Below, piece by piece: positions 21,667 through 33,300 of a stretch of DNA of 64,000 bases (position 1 is its first letter; each line of letters begins with the position of its first letter). The position numbers and the translations under genes were made by a program. This stretch comes from Cocos nucifera (lineage: Eukaryota; Streptophyta; Magnoliopsida; Arecales; Arecaceae): positions 1-64,000 of the forward strand of contig QRFJ01004846.1 of NCBI GenBank assembly GCA_006176705.1, given 5' to 3'. A model generated the notes under the pieces. That model was not told where the DNA came from and did no database searches. It saw nothing but the letters and a program-made list of their open reading frames with translations.

Positions 21667-23472
21667 TTTATTCAAGATAGCGGCATTGGAAAGCAGATTA
21701 AGCTTGATGAGAAAGTCTCACAAGTACAACGAGCTAAGGACCAATTGGAACCAAATCAGGTTGAGCCAATAAGAACACTACCTCCTCCACCTCGTAGATC
21801 GGAAAGAGTTTTCCGTCCCCCTGAAAGATACTTAGGTATTATTTCAGAGGAAGTAGAGGAAAATGTTCCTCATAGGTAATGGTGCTCATGGTGATGATCC
21901 CAAAACCTACAACGAGGCGATATCAGATATCGACTCCGAGAAATGGCTTAGAGGCAATGCAGTCAGAAATTGACTCGATGCACTCAAACCAAGTCTGGAC
22001 CTTGGTAGATCCACCAGAAGGTATAGTACCTATTGGGTGTAAATGGATCTTCAAGAGAAAGATTGGTGCAGATGGGAATGTGGAGACATTCAAGGCTAGA
22101 CTAGTGGCAAAAGGTTATAGTCAACGCGAAGGCATTGACTATCAGGATACCTTTTCCCCAGTGGCTATGCTAAAATCCATCCGCACATTGCTTGCCGTTG
22201 CAGCCTATTTCGATTATGAAATATGGCAAATGGACGTGAAAACGGCATTCCTTAAATGGATATCTTGAGGAAGATATCTATATGGAACAGCCGCTAGGTT
22301 TCACATCCAGTGATACTGATCACAAGGTTTGCAAGCTGCAAAGGTCCATATATGGACTTAAGCAAGCATCTCGGAGCTGGAACACTCGTTTCAATGATGT
22401 GATCAAAAAGTTTGGTTTCATCAAAAATGAAGAGGAACCATGTGTTTTCAAAAAGGTCAGTGGGAGCGCTGTTGTCTTCCTCGTATTGTACGTGGATGAC
22501 ATCCTCCTTATTGGGAATGATATTCCCATGTTGACAACAGTCAAAATATGGTTGTCCAAGGAATTCTCCATGAAAGACCTAGGTGAAGCATCCTTTATTC
22601 TAGGAATTAAGGTCTATAGGGATAGACCGAATAGGATGCTAGGACTTTCACAGAAGATGTACATAGAGGAAGTACTAAAGAGGTTTAGTATGGAAAACTC
22701 TAAGAGGGGATTAATACCCTTCAGACATGGTATTCATCTTTCCAAGAAGATGTGCCCCTAGCACACCTGAGGAAATAGAATGCATGAGCAAGATCCCTTA
22801 TGCTTCTGCAATAGGGAGCCTCATGTATGCCATGCTATGTACACGACCTGATATAGCCCATGCTGTGAGTGTCACAAGCAGATATCAGTCAAATCCAGGT
22901 GAAGAACACTGGACTTCTGTGAAATGTATCCTTAAGTACTTGAGAAGAACTAAGGATATGATGTTGGTCTTTGGTAATGGAGAACTCCAAGTCCAGGGAT
23001 ACACAGACTCGGATTTCATGTCCGATATAGATGATCGAAAGTCGACATCTGGGAGTCTGTTTGTGTGCAATGGTGGTGCTGTCAGCTGGAAGAGTTCCAA
23101 GCAAACTGTGATAGCAGATTCCACCATGGAAGCAGAATATATCGCTGCATCAGAGGCTGCGAAGGAAGCATTCTGGTACAAGAAGTTTGCTGCAGAAATT
23201 GGAGTAATGCCATCAGATGCCATTCCTCTATACTGCGACAACAATGGCGCCATAGCCCTTGCTAAGGAGCCGAGGTCTCACCAGAAATCCAAGCACATTG
23301 AGCGGCGATACCACCTCATCCGCGATTACCTTCGAGAAAGGGTTACGTCGAGGTCAAGAGAGTCAACTCCACAGATAATGTGGCAGACCCACTTACAAAG
23401 CCGTTGGGCCAGCAGAAGATCGAAGCCCACCTTGAGAAGATGGGACTTAGACTTGTAGCCAATTGGCTTTAG
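21667..23472 (+). pseudogene. Reverse transcriptase/RNase H of element C, frameshifted
   Basis: RT and RNase H downstream of the UAG. RT motifs: GCKWIFKRKIGADG, DYQDTFSPVAMLKSI, MDVKTAFL, GLKQASRSW, LYVDDILLIGND and FSMKDLGEASFILGIKVY. RNase H residues: Asp in GYTDSDFMSD, Glu in ADSTMEAEYIAAS and Asp in YCDNNGAIALAKE. The product would end GLRLVANWL at TAG 23470-23472, followed directly by the polypurine tract. Against copy D the frame is broken by one-base gains near 21859, 21952, 22251 and 22754 and two near 23332, each a duplicated neighbouring base. If those are read errors, the gene would be intact apart from the shared amber codon. Confidence 0.9.
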
Positions 23473-23475
23473 GAC

Positions 23476-23486
23476 AAGTGGGAGAT
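23476..23486 (+). other. Polypurine tract of element C
   Basis: AAGTGGGAGAT immediately before the 3' LTR, the plus-strand primer site typical of Angela/Tork Copia elements. Confidence 0.85.
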
Positions 23487-24812
23487 TGTTAGATATATGT
23501 GCCCTAGAAGCCAGAATTGGCTGACACTTGTAATACACTTCTAGGGGCAAAATTATAATTTTGACTATAATCAATAAAATGGGTTATTTTCTATCACATA
23601 TGTGTATTTAGTGTCTGTGATACATCCTTTGAGTTAATGGTAATGATAATTCATATTTTCAAGAGTTGAAAATTTAAGACATGAATAATCATTATTAACT
23701 CATAAAATGCTTCCCGACCATAGGATCATCACGAGGATGGTGATTGATCCGGAAGGTTGGTGTACAATCGCTTCTCTTTAGTAGATGAGTCTTGAGTCTA
23801 CGGTGTGGAGACACCGGAGCGAGAGTACAGGTACTCGTTAGAGAACGAGGGCACTGAGCGTGACCACCTCGAGTAGTCATTAGGAAGTCTACCTTCTCGT
23901 CAATGACTGACTCGATGCTGCAGTAGTGTGTCTGGTTCTTTGACCTGAGATGCATCGGCAGTTCACCTTGAGGGTGTTATAGTTTGACTACACCATTACT
24001 CGGTCTCCTAGCCATATGGAACCCTGAGGTGTATGTTGGCTATAGCATGTTCATTGTAGGAACTGGATTGCATCAAGATGGGAATCTATCTACCTCGGTG
24101 GTAGAGGAGCAGCCCTATGATGATCATGAGAATCAAGTCCAGAAAGCCCATGGCCATGGCAGAGTGAAATAATAGAAAGAGTTTCTATTTAGATTTTCAC
24201 ATTGGACTCGAATCGAATGATTACATCATATGACAGAGACTAGGGTTTGACGAGTTCACCTTAACCCTAATCTGATCGGGGCTCAAGATAGAAGAACTTA
24301 ATCACACAGGTAGCTGCACCAAGAGGTTCGCATTCAGCTCTGATGGGTTGCCACCATATACTGCTAGGTGTCACTGGTGGATTTTGGGAGCAATTAGAAT
24401 GATTTAGATGATCGATCATTCTAGCTGTTCGAATCAGAAGAGTTCTGATCCATCGAAAGGAGTTTCGATGATGTCGATGATAGAGATCATGACATATCCC
24501 ATTACCATACAGAACTGAACCTAACTGGGTCACACAAACAAGGGTTTGAATCTGGTGATCATCAATTGAACTGATCTAGTTCAATTGATCTGAATGAGAT
24601 TCAATTAGGTTCAAGGAAATCGTGCTAGCACTCGATTGAACCTAACGTTCTTCTTTTACTATCATAAATAAGTTGTCCTGACTGAGCCAAAGGAGTTTGT
24701 GCTCAATCAGAGGCCTTCATATGGTCTGACTGGAGGTTGTCCAAGTCAGAATAGGTTGTCTTATTTGTAAGACATTACCTGCCATTTTTGGTCACCTGCC
24801 ATTTCTTGTTCT

Positions 24813-24879
24813 TTGACTTTGGTCAAAAGTCTACCTTTGACTGGTCAAACGTTGACCATTGACCCTTTGACTTTTGACC
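24813..24879 (+). promoter_or_regulatory. W-box cluster in LTR of element C
   Basis: Eight TTGAC/GTCAA cores in 67 bp, at 24813, 24822, 24837, 24844, 24852, 24859, 24867 and 24874. Three are the fuller TTGACC. TTGAC(C/T) is the binding core of plant WRKY factors. The cluster lies about 300 bp before the TATA box, a suitable place for an enhancer. Binding is inferred, not shown. Confidence 0.6.
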
Positions 24880-25182
24880 ACATGTCATGCACCTATTGGA
24901 GAGCTGGTGGGGGCCTGTCCCCCTGCCAGAACCTGGCAAGGAGAAGGGCGCACGCCAAGGGTGGCGTGAGCCCAAGTAGGAGGCGCCTAGGAGTCCTTGT
25001 TGGACAAGGACTCCACCTCCCTTTTGGATTCCAATCAGAGTTCTACTAAGAATCCAGTTTGACTGGTCTTAGGCACCCTCTAAGGAGGAATCCAGGGGTC
25101 TCTATTCCAACCAATCAGATTTAGATCTGATTTCACAAAGGGTTGTGATTGGTTGAGAGGAAGAGGAGTTGGATCACAAGAG

Positions 25183-25192
25183 GTCTATAAAT
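25183..25192 (+). promoter_or_regulatory. TATA box of element C LTR
   Basis: TCTATAAATA followed about 30 bp downstream by a likely RNA start region. The same box is at the equivalent point in copy D (minus strand, 59839-59848) and in a variant form in A and B. Confidence 0.65.
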
Positions 25193-25762
25193 AAGACCCT
25201 GCGCCCAACCCTAATTCTAATGAAATTAGACCCCACGCCCCAAGGCTGCCTCTCCCCTCCTTCTCCATGCCATAGTCTCTTCTCCCCTTGCTCTCCACGT
25301 CCAAAAGGTGTTTTGGACTTTAGGTTGGTGCGATTCAGATCAAGGAAAGGCGATCAAAATCAAGAAGGCTGCGCTGCTGCAAAAGGACGACTGCAGATCT
25401 TCAAAAGAGTTTTGAAGATCCTCCAGATCAGATCCAGATCTAATTTTTGGAGGTGTGATAGAGAAGAAGAGGATCTCCAGATCTAACCCAAGTGGATATC
25501 GGTAGAGGCCAGGCACTTGCGGGGCTAAGATCCAGAACCTTCCGCTGCAATCAGGATCATCTACAGGGTAATAGGATTACCCAAATCAGGTAAATTAAAT
25601 TTGATTTAATTTATCTTATTTTATTTTATTTATTAAAATAATAAGAATCAAATCTATAACATATCAAGATCTGATTGAGATCAAGAGAAAATTTTTGAAA
25701 TATATCTCTTGATCTAATCAGATCTGGACGAACCTGGACCGGGAAATCAGGATTTCCCTTCA

Positions 25763-26352
25763 CTTCCCCACCTTCCAGCAATCGAAGGACGTATAGTCAC
25801 TTTTTCAGCCTTTCTTCGATCATTATCCTTTAGAAAATCTTTCTTTAATAGCCCCACACTACCCATCTTTCTAGAGAATTCTGATGCTCTCTGCTGAGAT
25901 ACCTTCCATGACTACTGCATCGTCGAGTCTCTCTCAGCCTTGCATCTCTAGGAAAGCGCTACTGCAGCACTCCAGTTCTCCCTACCTTGTCTACCATCAT
26001 ACACCTTGATTTTTCCACCAAGATCGATCAGCAAATTATGCACCCAAATCTTCCACCTTAGGAAGAATTTTTTTCATTAATTCTCTTAGCTTCCACCTTC
26101 AACTCATTGCTCCTGATTGACCAAACCATAGTAATAACAAAGATAGATTTGAGACATACCATGAAATACTCATACAGATTTCTAATTTTATCTTGTATGA
26201 CTTCTCCTTTGCTTCTACGCACCATCAGACTCTGATATCAAATTATAAAAAAATATGGTATCACTCTGATACCAATTATTGGAAATTCGGTATCACTCCG
26301 ATACTAATTATTGGTGCATCATCTTAGCATCACCTAGCTTTGATGTAATATT
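25763..26352 (-). repeat. Leader of a LARD-like element, minus strand
   Basis: Noncoding leader fragment, reverse complement of 27169-27670 with many substitutions. Next to the LTR at its right end it has repeated GGTATCAGAGTGATAC-like strings on the minus strand, resembling initiator-Met-tRNA primer sites. It is cut on the left by the 3' LTR of element C. Confidence 0.65.
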
Positions 26353-27168
26353 ATAGAAGCCCCTGATCTTTAGCATGGACCACAAGAGACCTTTGATGTT
26401 CTCTAAGGCAACGTATCATAGATCTATAACCTAGATCTATGCTGGGGCATCTCCCTCCTTGGGCTTGAGGGAGGCGCCCCCTCTCTCTAGGATTTCTTCT
26501 GGAGTCTAGGGCAACTACTCTAGAGAGAAGAGAGAAGAGAGGTTGAAGAAAGAAAAGATCTATATTGATTGCACCCTTTGAAAATCCTAATCCACCTATG
26601 TATTTATACATAGCCATTAGGCCCAACCAAAAACTCTCCTGACTAACCCAATACATGAAAGCACTCATTAAGCCCATGTACACCCATGTCTCCTATGCTC
26701 TCATCCTCTAGATCCAAGTCCGATCCATAAATGAGTTAGCCCCCTTAAGACCTCTCAAACCAAGCCTTAAGACCCCTAGGTAAGTCCCTATCCTAGCCCC
26801 AAATAGACCCTCATGTAGCTCTATCCACAGACTGAGCTAGCTCAGTCTCAGTACTGAGTCGGCCAATCTGAGACTAGATCGACTCAATTTTAGACTGAGC
26901 CAATCCAGTTGCATGCCATGCTGCAGTCCCGAATGCGCTCCTCTCTATTTGGCCTATCCTCTAAGACTTAACTGATCCAATTTTAGACTAAGCTAGCTAA
27001 CCTACAGAAATAATTCTTTCTGCAGTCTTGATTCTCTGGCTTTGGTTTCTTGCTCCACCTTGAATTTCAAGTCTCTGAAGCACCAATCAAGCCCCTAGAA
27101 TCCCCAGAGCCAACATCCTGGCTCCTCCCATGGCCTCCCAATGCTTAGGAGCACAATCAATTCTCACA
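26353..27168 (-). repeat. LTR of LARD-like family, minus strand
   Basis: About 816 bp. On the minus strand it begins TGTGAGAATTGATTG and ends with GGGGCTTC next to the leader. It is the inverse of the LTR at 28753-29569 and matches the part-copy at 58720-59273. A TATA-like string is on the minus strand near 26600-26612 (CATAGGTGGATT lies downstream). The open frame inside it is not a gene. Confidence 0.8.
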
Positions 27169-28752
27169 ATTGGTATCTAACAATTGATATCAGAGTTTGA
27201 TGGTGCGTGGACGCGAAGGATAAGTCATATAGGATGAAATTAGGAATCTGTACGAGTATTCCATGGTATGTCTTAGATCTATCTTTGTTATTACTATGGT
27301 TTGACCAACCAAAAGTAGTGGGTTGAAGGTGGAGACTAAGAGGACTAATGAAAAAAAATTTTCTCGGGGTGGAAGGCGTGGGTGCATAATTTGCTGGTCG
27401 GTCTTGGTGGAAAAACCAAGATGTATGATGGTAGACAAGGTAGGAAGCGTTGGAGTGCTACTGTAGCACTCTTTCGGAGATGTAGGACTGAGAGAGGCTT
27501 GACGATGGAGTAGTTGAGGAAGGTATCTCAATAGAGAGAATCAAGATTCTCTTAAAAGATGGATAGTATGGGACTATTGAAGAGAGGTTTTTCAAGGGTT
27601 AATGGTCAAAGGAAGGCTAAAGAAGCAACTATACATCCTTCGATTGTAGGAAGATGGGGAAGTAATTGACGATGTATTCAGTGGTTCGACCAGAGCTTAG
27701 ATTTATGGAGCCTTGGGGATGATAGAGATGGATGATCTATGAAGATCCAACAGGTTAGAGCTGGGTGACTGTAGGATAGCACAAAGATAAGTCAGGGAGA
27801 ACTGGAGTCCTACAGGATTGCTACCCTGGAGGCACAGGGCTGAGAGAGGCTCGGTGGTGCAACAGTTAAGGAAGGTACCTCAGTAGAGAGTGTCAAGAGA
27901 CATCTTAGGGAGATCGGGTGTAGGTCTCAGGAAGAGCCATGGAGTCTCGGGAGCCTCAGGATGAGGTAAGTGGGTTTGTGCCCAGGATAGGATTTAAGCT
28001 ACAGTTTCTTCAGACGCAACTGAAGCGATAGCTGGTGTAGGAATAGAAGAGGGGAAGGCTAGGGTGGAATTCTCTAGGATTCAGTCACCGAATTCAAAAG
28101 AGTTAGATGAGCTCTTGGATTTTGGTGGTGCCCGTAGGTTGCGAAGATATCTGAGATGGCTTCGAAGAGGGCTATAGAGTGCGGAGGGTTCGAAGGGGCA
28201 GTGATGGTGTTCGAGGTGCAGCGGCAAGCTTAGCAGTGCAGCATTGAGTGGTTAATCTTGAGGGACTCAGTGATAGAGTCAACTTTTGCGACATCAGATG
28301 GACTTCGATATAGATGGAGCTCTATAGTGGTGGCTTCACAAGTGAAGAAAAAATTTGACATGAGTTCAGAGCTAAGTGTCAGTGCCATTGATGCATAGTT
28401 CTTAGTGGAGTGGCATGTGCAGATGGATAGGCATAGCTTTAAGAAGATTATATTAAGTGGTACAGCATGTGTTGGTACAGAAATGCTGTAGGTTCTCCAG
28501 AAAAATCTAGAGAAAATGATGCAGCTGCTAAGCAGAAGGGATCCTACAATTCTAGGATGGTGCTAAGAAGCAAGCCCAGGTCTTCAGTGATGGAGGCAGT
28601 CATTCCAAAGGCCTCAAAGATGCACAACAGCTGAAGAGGATTGATGGAGGCGATGTTTGCATAGATGCTATCAGGATGTGCATTGATAGCATGATTGTGA
28701 AAGAGTGCATTGCCAAGGGGTTTGCCAAGGCTTGGGGCACCAAGGTGGAGAT
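27169..28752 (+). mobile_element. Interior of a LARD-like nonautonomous element
   Basis: 1.6 kb with no reverse transcriptase, integrase or gag motif that I can recognise. It starts about 43 bases into the leader (compare 29613), consistent with the minus-strand LTR having inserted there. A block with GAGAGAGGCT and AGGAAGGTA cores recurs at about 27487 and 27837, a 350-bp-spaced direct repeat. It ends in CAAGGTGGAGAT (28741-28752), a polypurine tract directly before the plus-strand LTR. Confidence 0.65.
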
Positions 28753-29569
28753 TGTGAGGATTGATGGTGCTTCCAAGCCTTGGGAGGCCATGGGAGGACC
28801 CAGGGTGTTGGCTTCGAAGATTTCAGAAGCTTGGTTGGTTCTTCGAAGATCTAAAATTCAAGATGGAGCAAGAAACCAAAGCCAGAGAATCAAGACTGTA
28901 GAAAGAGTCATTTCTGCAGGTTAGCCAGCTCAGTCTGAAATTGGATCGACTAAGTCTTAGAGAATAGGTCAAACAGAGAGGAGCACATTTAGGACTGCAG
29001 CATGGCATGCAACTAGGTCGGTTCAGTCTAAAATTGAGCCAACCTAATGTTAGGTTAGCTGGCTCAGTGCTGAGACTAAGCCGGCTCAGTCTACGAGCAG
29101 AGCTATGCGAGGGTCTATTTGGGGCTAGGATAGGGACTTATCCTAGGGGTCTTAAGGTTGGTTTGAGAGGTCTTAAGGGGGCTAACTCATGTATGGGTCA
29201 GGCTTAGATCCAAAGGATGAGAGCATGTGAGACATGGGTGTACATGGGCTTGATGAGTGCTTTCATGTATTAGATTAGCCTGGAGAGTTTTTGGTCGGGC
29301 ATAATGGTTATGTATAAATGCATAGGTTGTATTAAGATTTTTAAGAGTGCAATCAATATAGATCTTTTCTCCCTTCAACCTCTCTTCTCTCTTCTCTCTA
29401 GAGTAGTTGCCCTAGATTCCTGAAGAAGTCCTAGAGAGAGGGGGTGCCTCCCTCAAGCCTAAGGAGGGAGGTGCTCCTGTATAGATCTAGGTGATGGATC
29501 TATGATATACTGCCTTAGAGAACATCAAAGATCTCCTGTGATCCATTCTAAAGATTAGGGGCTTTCACA
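28753..29569 (+). repeat. LTR of LARD-like family, plus strand
   Basis: 817 bp, TGTGAGGATTGATGG to GCTTTCACA. It is preceded by a polypurine tract and followed by an initiator-Met-tRNA primer site, so it has features of both a 3' and a 5' LTR. A TATA box TGTATAAATG is at 29311-29320. Pyrimidine-rich CTCTTCTCTC repeats downstream of it mark the likely 5' untranslated part. Confidence 0.82.
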
Positions 29570-29645
29570 ACATGGCATCAGAGCTAGGTGATGTCAAGAT
29601 GATGTGCCAACAATTGGTATCAGAGCGATATCTAATTTTCTTACA
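29570..29645 (+). other. Primer site and truncated leader after LARD-like LTR
   Basis: TGGCATCAGAGC at 29573-29584 matches the initiator-Met-tRNA site with one change. A second copy, TTGGTATCAGAGC, is at about 29614. The leader then stops matching near 29645. A leader after this LTR suggests a tandem LTR-interior array or a second, truncated element. Confidence 0.65.
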
Positions 29646-29995
29646 AGGAATAGGAGGAGAACCTCATCCTAACATGAGCAAAGCCAAAGGCCTCACTAAT
29701 CTAAGACGAGATGAGAAGAAAGGCCCTTCCAGCAGTCTTAATGTGCCCCTATAGCCATGTTAGGAACAGAAGGAGATCCTCGTCCTAATGTGAGCAAAAC
29801 CAAAGATCTCATTAAACTAAGATGATATGAGGAGAGAGATCCCGTCAACGGCCCTAATGTATCCCTACGATTGTGCAAGAAATAGAAGAGATCCTTATCC
29901 TAACATGAGGAAGGCCAAGGCCTCATTAATCTAAAATGAAGGAAAGGAAAAAGCCAAACCGATGATCCTTCTATGTATTCCCCCTACGGCTACGT
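29646..29995 (+). repeat. Tandem repeat, 116-bp unit, three copies
   Basis: Units begin at 29646, 29762 and 29878, each opening AGGAA(T/C)AG-like and containing CCTAA(C/T)(A/G)TGAG. They diverge by perhaps 20-25% by eye. No coding sense. Tandem repeats in the untranslated part of the interior are common in Tat-lineage Gypsy elements, and the antisense gene that follows fits that. Confidence 0.8.
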
Positions 29996-30176
29996 CAAAT
30001 ATGAAAGGGGGAACCCTGTTCTAGTTCATGGAAGGGACCCCAGCTCGGCATCTACAACAAGTATCTCATTAGAAGACAAAATAAAGAAAAATGAGATGAA
30101 GAAATTGAAGCCATTAACCAGCATCAAATTCGAGTATGACAACAACAAAAAGGTACCATTTTATTGTAAATATTAA

Positions 30177-30332
30177 GTTCATTACAAGCAAAATAAAGAT
30201 CAGCAAGATCGATTACATGAGAATATAAGTTCATTATAAGCAAAATAAAGGTCGGCGAGATTGATTACACGAGAATATAAGTCTATTACAAGTGAGATAA
30301 AGATCGGCAAGACCGATTACATGAAAAGAAAG
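30177..30332 (+). repeat. Tandem repeat, 52-bp unit, three copies
   Basis: Units at 30177-30228, 30229-30280 and 30281-30332. Each contains CATTA(C/T)AAGC and GA(T/C)CG(G/A)... GATTACA cores. A different unit from the 116-bp block just before it. Confidence 0.85.
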
Positions 30333-30355
30333 AAGAAGAAAAAAAGACTAAAGTC

Positions 30356-33300
30356 CTAAGATGGACCGGACTCCTTAGATTTTGGGTTGTCGGCCCCAGC
30401 CATCATCAGGGCTTGCTTTAGTCTGAAGATCTCTCCCTCAAGCTCTTTCTTTTTATATAAGCCATCTATATACATTCTGTTGATGTGTTTGAACTTGCCT
30501 TCAAGCTCTCGTCGCTGCTTCCTTAGGACTTTAGAATCGGCCTCTGCATCTTTAACAACTTGATGGTCACAAGTCAGCTGAAGCTTCAGCCGTTGAACCT
30601 TGGCCTTCTCCATCTGACTGCTTTTGAGAGCTCGTCGATAGTCTTCTTCAAGGAGGCAATCTCCTACGATTCATCACTTGAACCAGCCTATCGACTACTA
30701 TATAACTGCCTCTAAAAGTAAGATGCTTCATCTTTGGTGACCTAGAGCTCGCATTCAAACTTGGACATCTTCTCTGCCTAGATTATTCTGTAACTATTAT
30801 GCCAGTTCTCGGTGTCTTCTAACTATCTTTGAAGCTTGAAGAACTTCTTGGACCAATCCTAGTCGCACCGAGTCTTGTCGGTAGACCATGGAGAGCTCTC
30901 TTCTAGCAATTGAATTTTCTCTTTCGCTGTCTTGAGATCGACTTCGAGAGAGCTAATCTTCATTGTTAGTGCTCAAGATTTATCGCTGGCATTTTTCTTG
31001 AGCTTAAAAATCTCCCTTTCAAAGCTGCCCTTCTGGATGTCGAAGCTTGCAGAGTCCTTCATGTGTAAATTTCGGAGGTGGGTGACCTCTTTAGTCGCCT
31101 CCGAAGTATTCTTTTGAGAAGCTTGAAGGTCATCCTCCATCTTCTTCAACTTTTTCTTCAGATGGTAGACTTTCTTCTTTAAGCTTTTTATTAAAGATTT
31201 TAGCAGAACTCCCTAGGGTAAGGGATCGGAGTCAACTAGAGATGGTGGGTTATGGCTCTGATTATTGAAGGAATTTTGGATAACATATGGCATAACACCA
31301 ACATAAAGAAAGGTATAGACAAAAGTAAATTTACTTTCATTTAACTAAAAATTTTTAAGTACAAAGCAAAGCAAAAGAGAAAAAGGAAAAAGTACAACTA
31401 TTCGAGATTCTCAATCTTGGGGTGTGTGGCCATAGAAGAGGTTGGAGTGCTTTCAACTGTCTCGGGTTCCTGAGCAGGCTCGTGTGCCTCCGTGGCAGGT
31501 TCAAATGGATTGGGTGTAGGATCGATGGGGGATAGGTTGGCTACAACACTGGATGGCCCCACTTGTTCATCGGGCTCCTCTTCTAGGAAGCTAAGATCAA
31601 GCTCAGAAAACTTTCAGGCCACCCTGCCTTCATAGAGCTTGAAGCTCTTTATGAATGCCTTCTGGTCGAATGCAATATTTAAGTCTTTCATTTCGGAGGA
31701 GGCCTTGAACCTCTCCATGGCTTAGGCTGCCGTCTTTGAAATAGACTTCGACATGTTAACTTCTAGCTCGACGATTTTGATCTTGGCCTCCTTCTTTTTC
31801 TCCTCCTCCAAGGCCAATACAACCTTGAGCCCGACCAAGATGAGCTCCTCCTTCCGAAGTGCTCCCTAGAGATTCTTGTTTTCCACCATCTTCTTCGCCA
31901 CGAGGCGCTCAGCCTCGGCAACCTTTTCCTAAAGGCAATCGATCTTGGCTTTAAGGTCCCCCTGGACCTTCAGTGCTTCCACCTTCTGGTGATTTGCCCT
32001 CTTGAGGTGGGCAAGTACGTGGTGGCCCGACTGCCATGGACGAGTCATAATAAGATAAAGGAAAGAAGGAAGGATAAATGAAAAGGAAATGCGGCAAGAT
32101 GATTGCCTTGAGAAAAGTTTCGAGAAACTCCCAAATGAACTACATCCGATCGAGGTCGGCTAGGCGGTCCACCTCTTCGAACAGGACGAAATTGTCAGTC
32201 AGATCCTGGATGATGTCCGAGTTACCAAAGGGCTCCACCCCTAGATCATTATCATCGCTATTGCTTGACCCACCCAGACGAGCCTTATAGGCCACCTTCA
32301 CGACAGCAGCCTTTTTCTTCTTCTTCTTCTTATTGTCTCCATCCCCTCTTTCTCTCTCAGTGGGGGGCTCCAACATCGGTCCTCCTATGGGGAGGCTCAA
32401 GGATGCGAGAGGCTGAGAGCCCACACCTCCGACACTGCCCTCGATAATTGAAGGGACCTCAGCGCTCGGAATAACTTTAGAAGTAGTCGTGGGGACATCC
32501 AGAACCTCAAAACTCGAGCTGCCGACCTTGGCCTTTTCGAACTTCCACTTGGGGCCACCCCCTTCTTCTTCTTTTGGGCATGAAGGCTCTTGGTGAGCCT
32601 TTCCATCACATCAGTATCCATCTCGACAACAAAGAAAAAACTATAGTCAGTCAAGGTACATATGAAATTTCATGAGAGTTCATATATATTTATATACATG
32701 CATATAAATATATTTAATACCGATGGGGTTAAGAGGACTCAGGCCAAGGTTGAATAAGGCCTACTCCTTTAGAAGGTCGGGAAGGAGATGAGCTCGGTAT
32801 GCCTTGAGCTTGTTAGAAGACTCAAGGTCGGCTCCATCTAAACTAGGGGCTCGGCCGACTGACTTCCTAAGGATGCCCCAGGAAGGAAGGTCAAGCATTA
32901 AGATCGGGCATCGGATGAAGAAGAATTTCTTTTAGTTATGAATGAAAGAAGGAGCACCTTTTAGTAATCCCTTCTTACTGAACTAGGAAGAGAAGTACTA
33001 CTACCAGTCCTTTACGGAAGGATGGCGTTTAAAGATATAAAAATTTTGAAAGAGTGAGATAGTTGGCCGAACTTCGACCAGATGACAAAGAGAAAGAAAG
33101 TCAATTATAAATTGAAAGGAGTTCAGTACGATGGAAGGAAAAGAAATGTTCAAAAAGCAAAAAAGTATGACAACAAAAGATGGAAGTGGAAGTCGAAGCC
33201 CGATGCACAAGGCTTCTAGATATAGACAAAATCGATCGGCTGGAGGCAAACTAGCACGGTCACCTGATTCGAAGAGTTCAAGGTCGTACTCTGATGGGAT

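Larger units (their letters stand above)
23487..25762 (+). repeat. 3' LTR of element C
   Basis: 2276-bp LTR, TGTTAGATATATG to CCCTTCA. It is nearly identical to the LTR of copy D at 59274-61548 in opposite orientation, so both are recent. It carries a dense W-box cluster (24813-24879) and a TATA box (25183-25192). It ends against the LARD-like leader at 25763. The five bases CTTCC that follow would be its duplication, but the partner flank is in the gap. Confidence 0.93.

Noticed and set aside
23695..23955. Antisense open frame with an MHLRSKNQTH start, also at 5714-5899 and near 61154
   Set aside because: It recurs only because it lies in copies of one LTR; length and reading vary between copies and no protein family is recognised.
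29646..30332. Regular repeats considered as a CRISPR-like array
   Set aside because: Units are contiguous and diverged without unique spacers, and the window is plant DNA.
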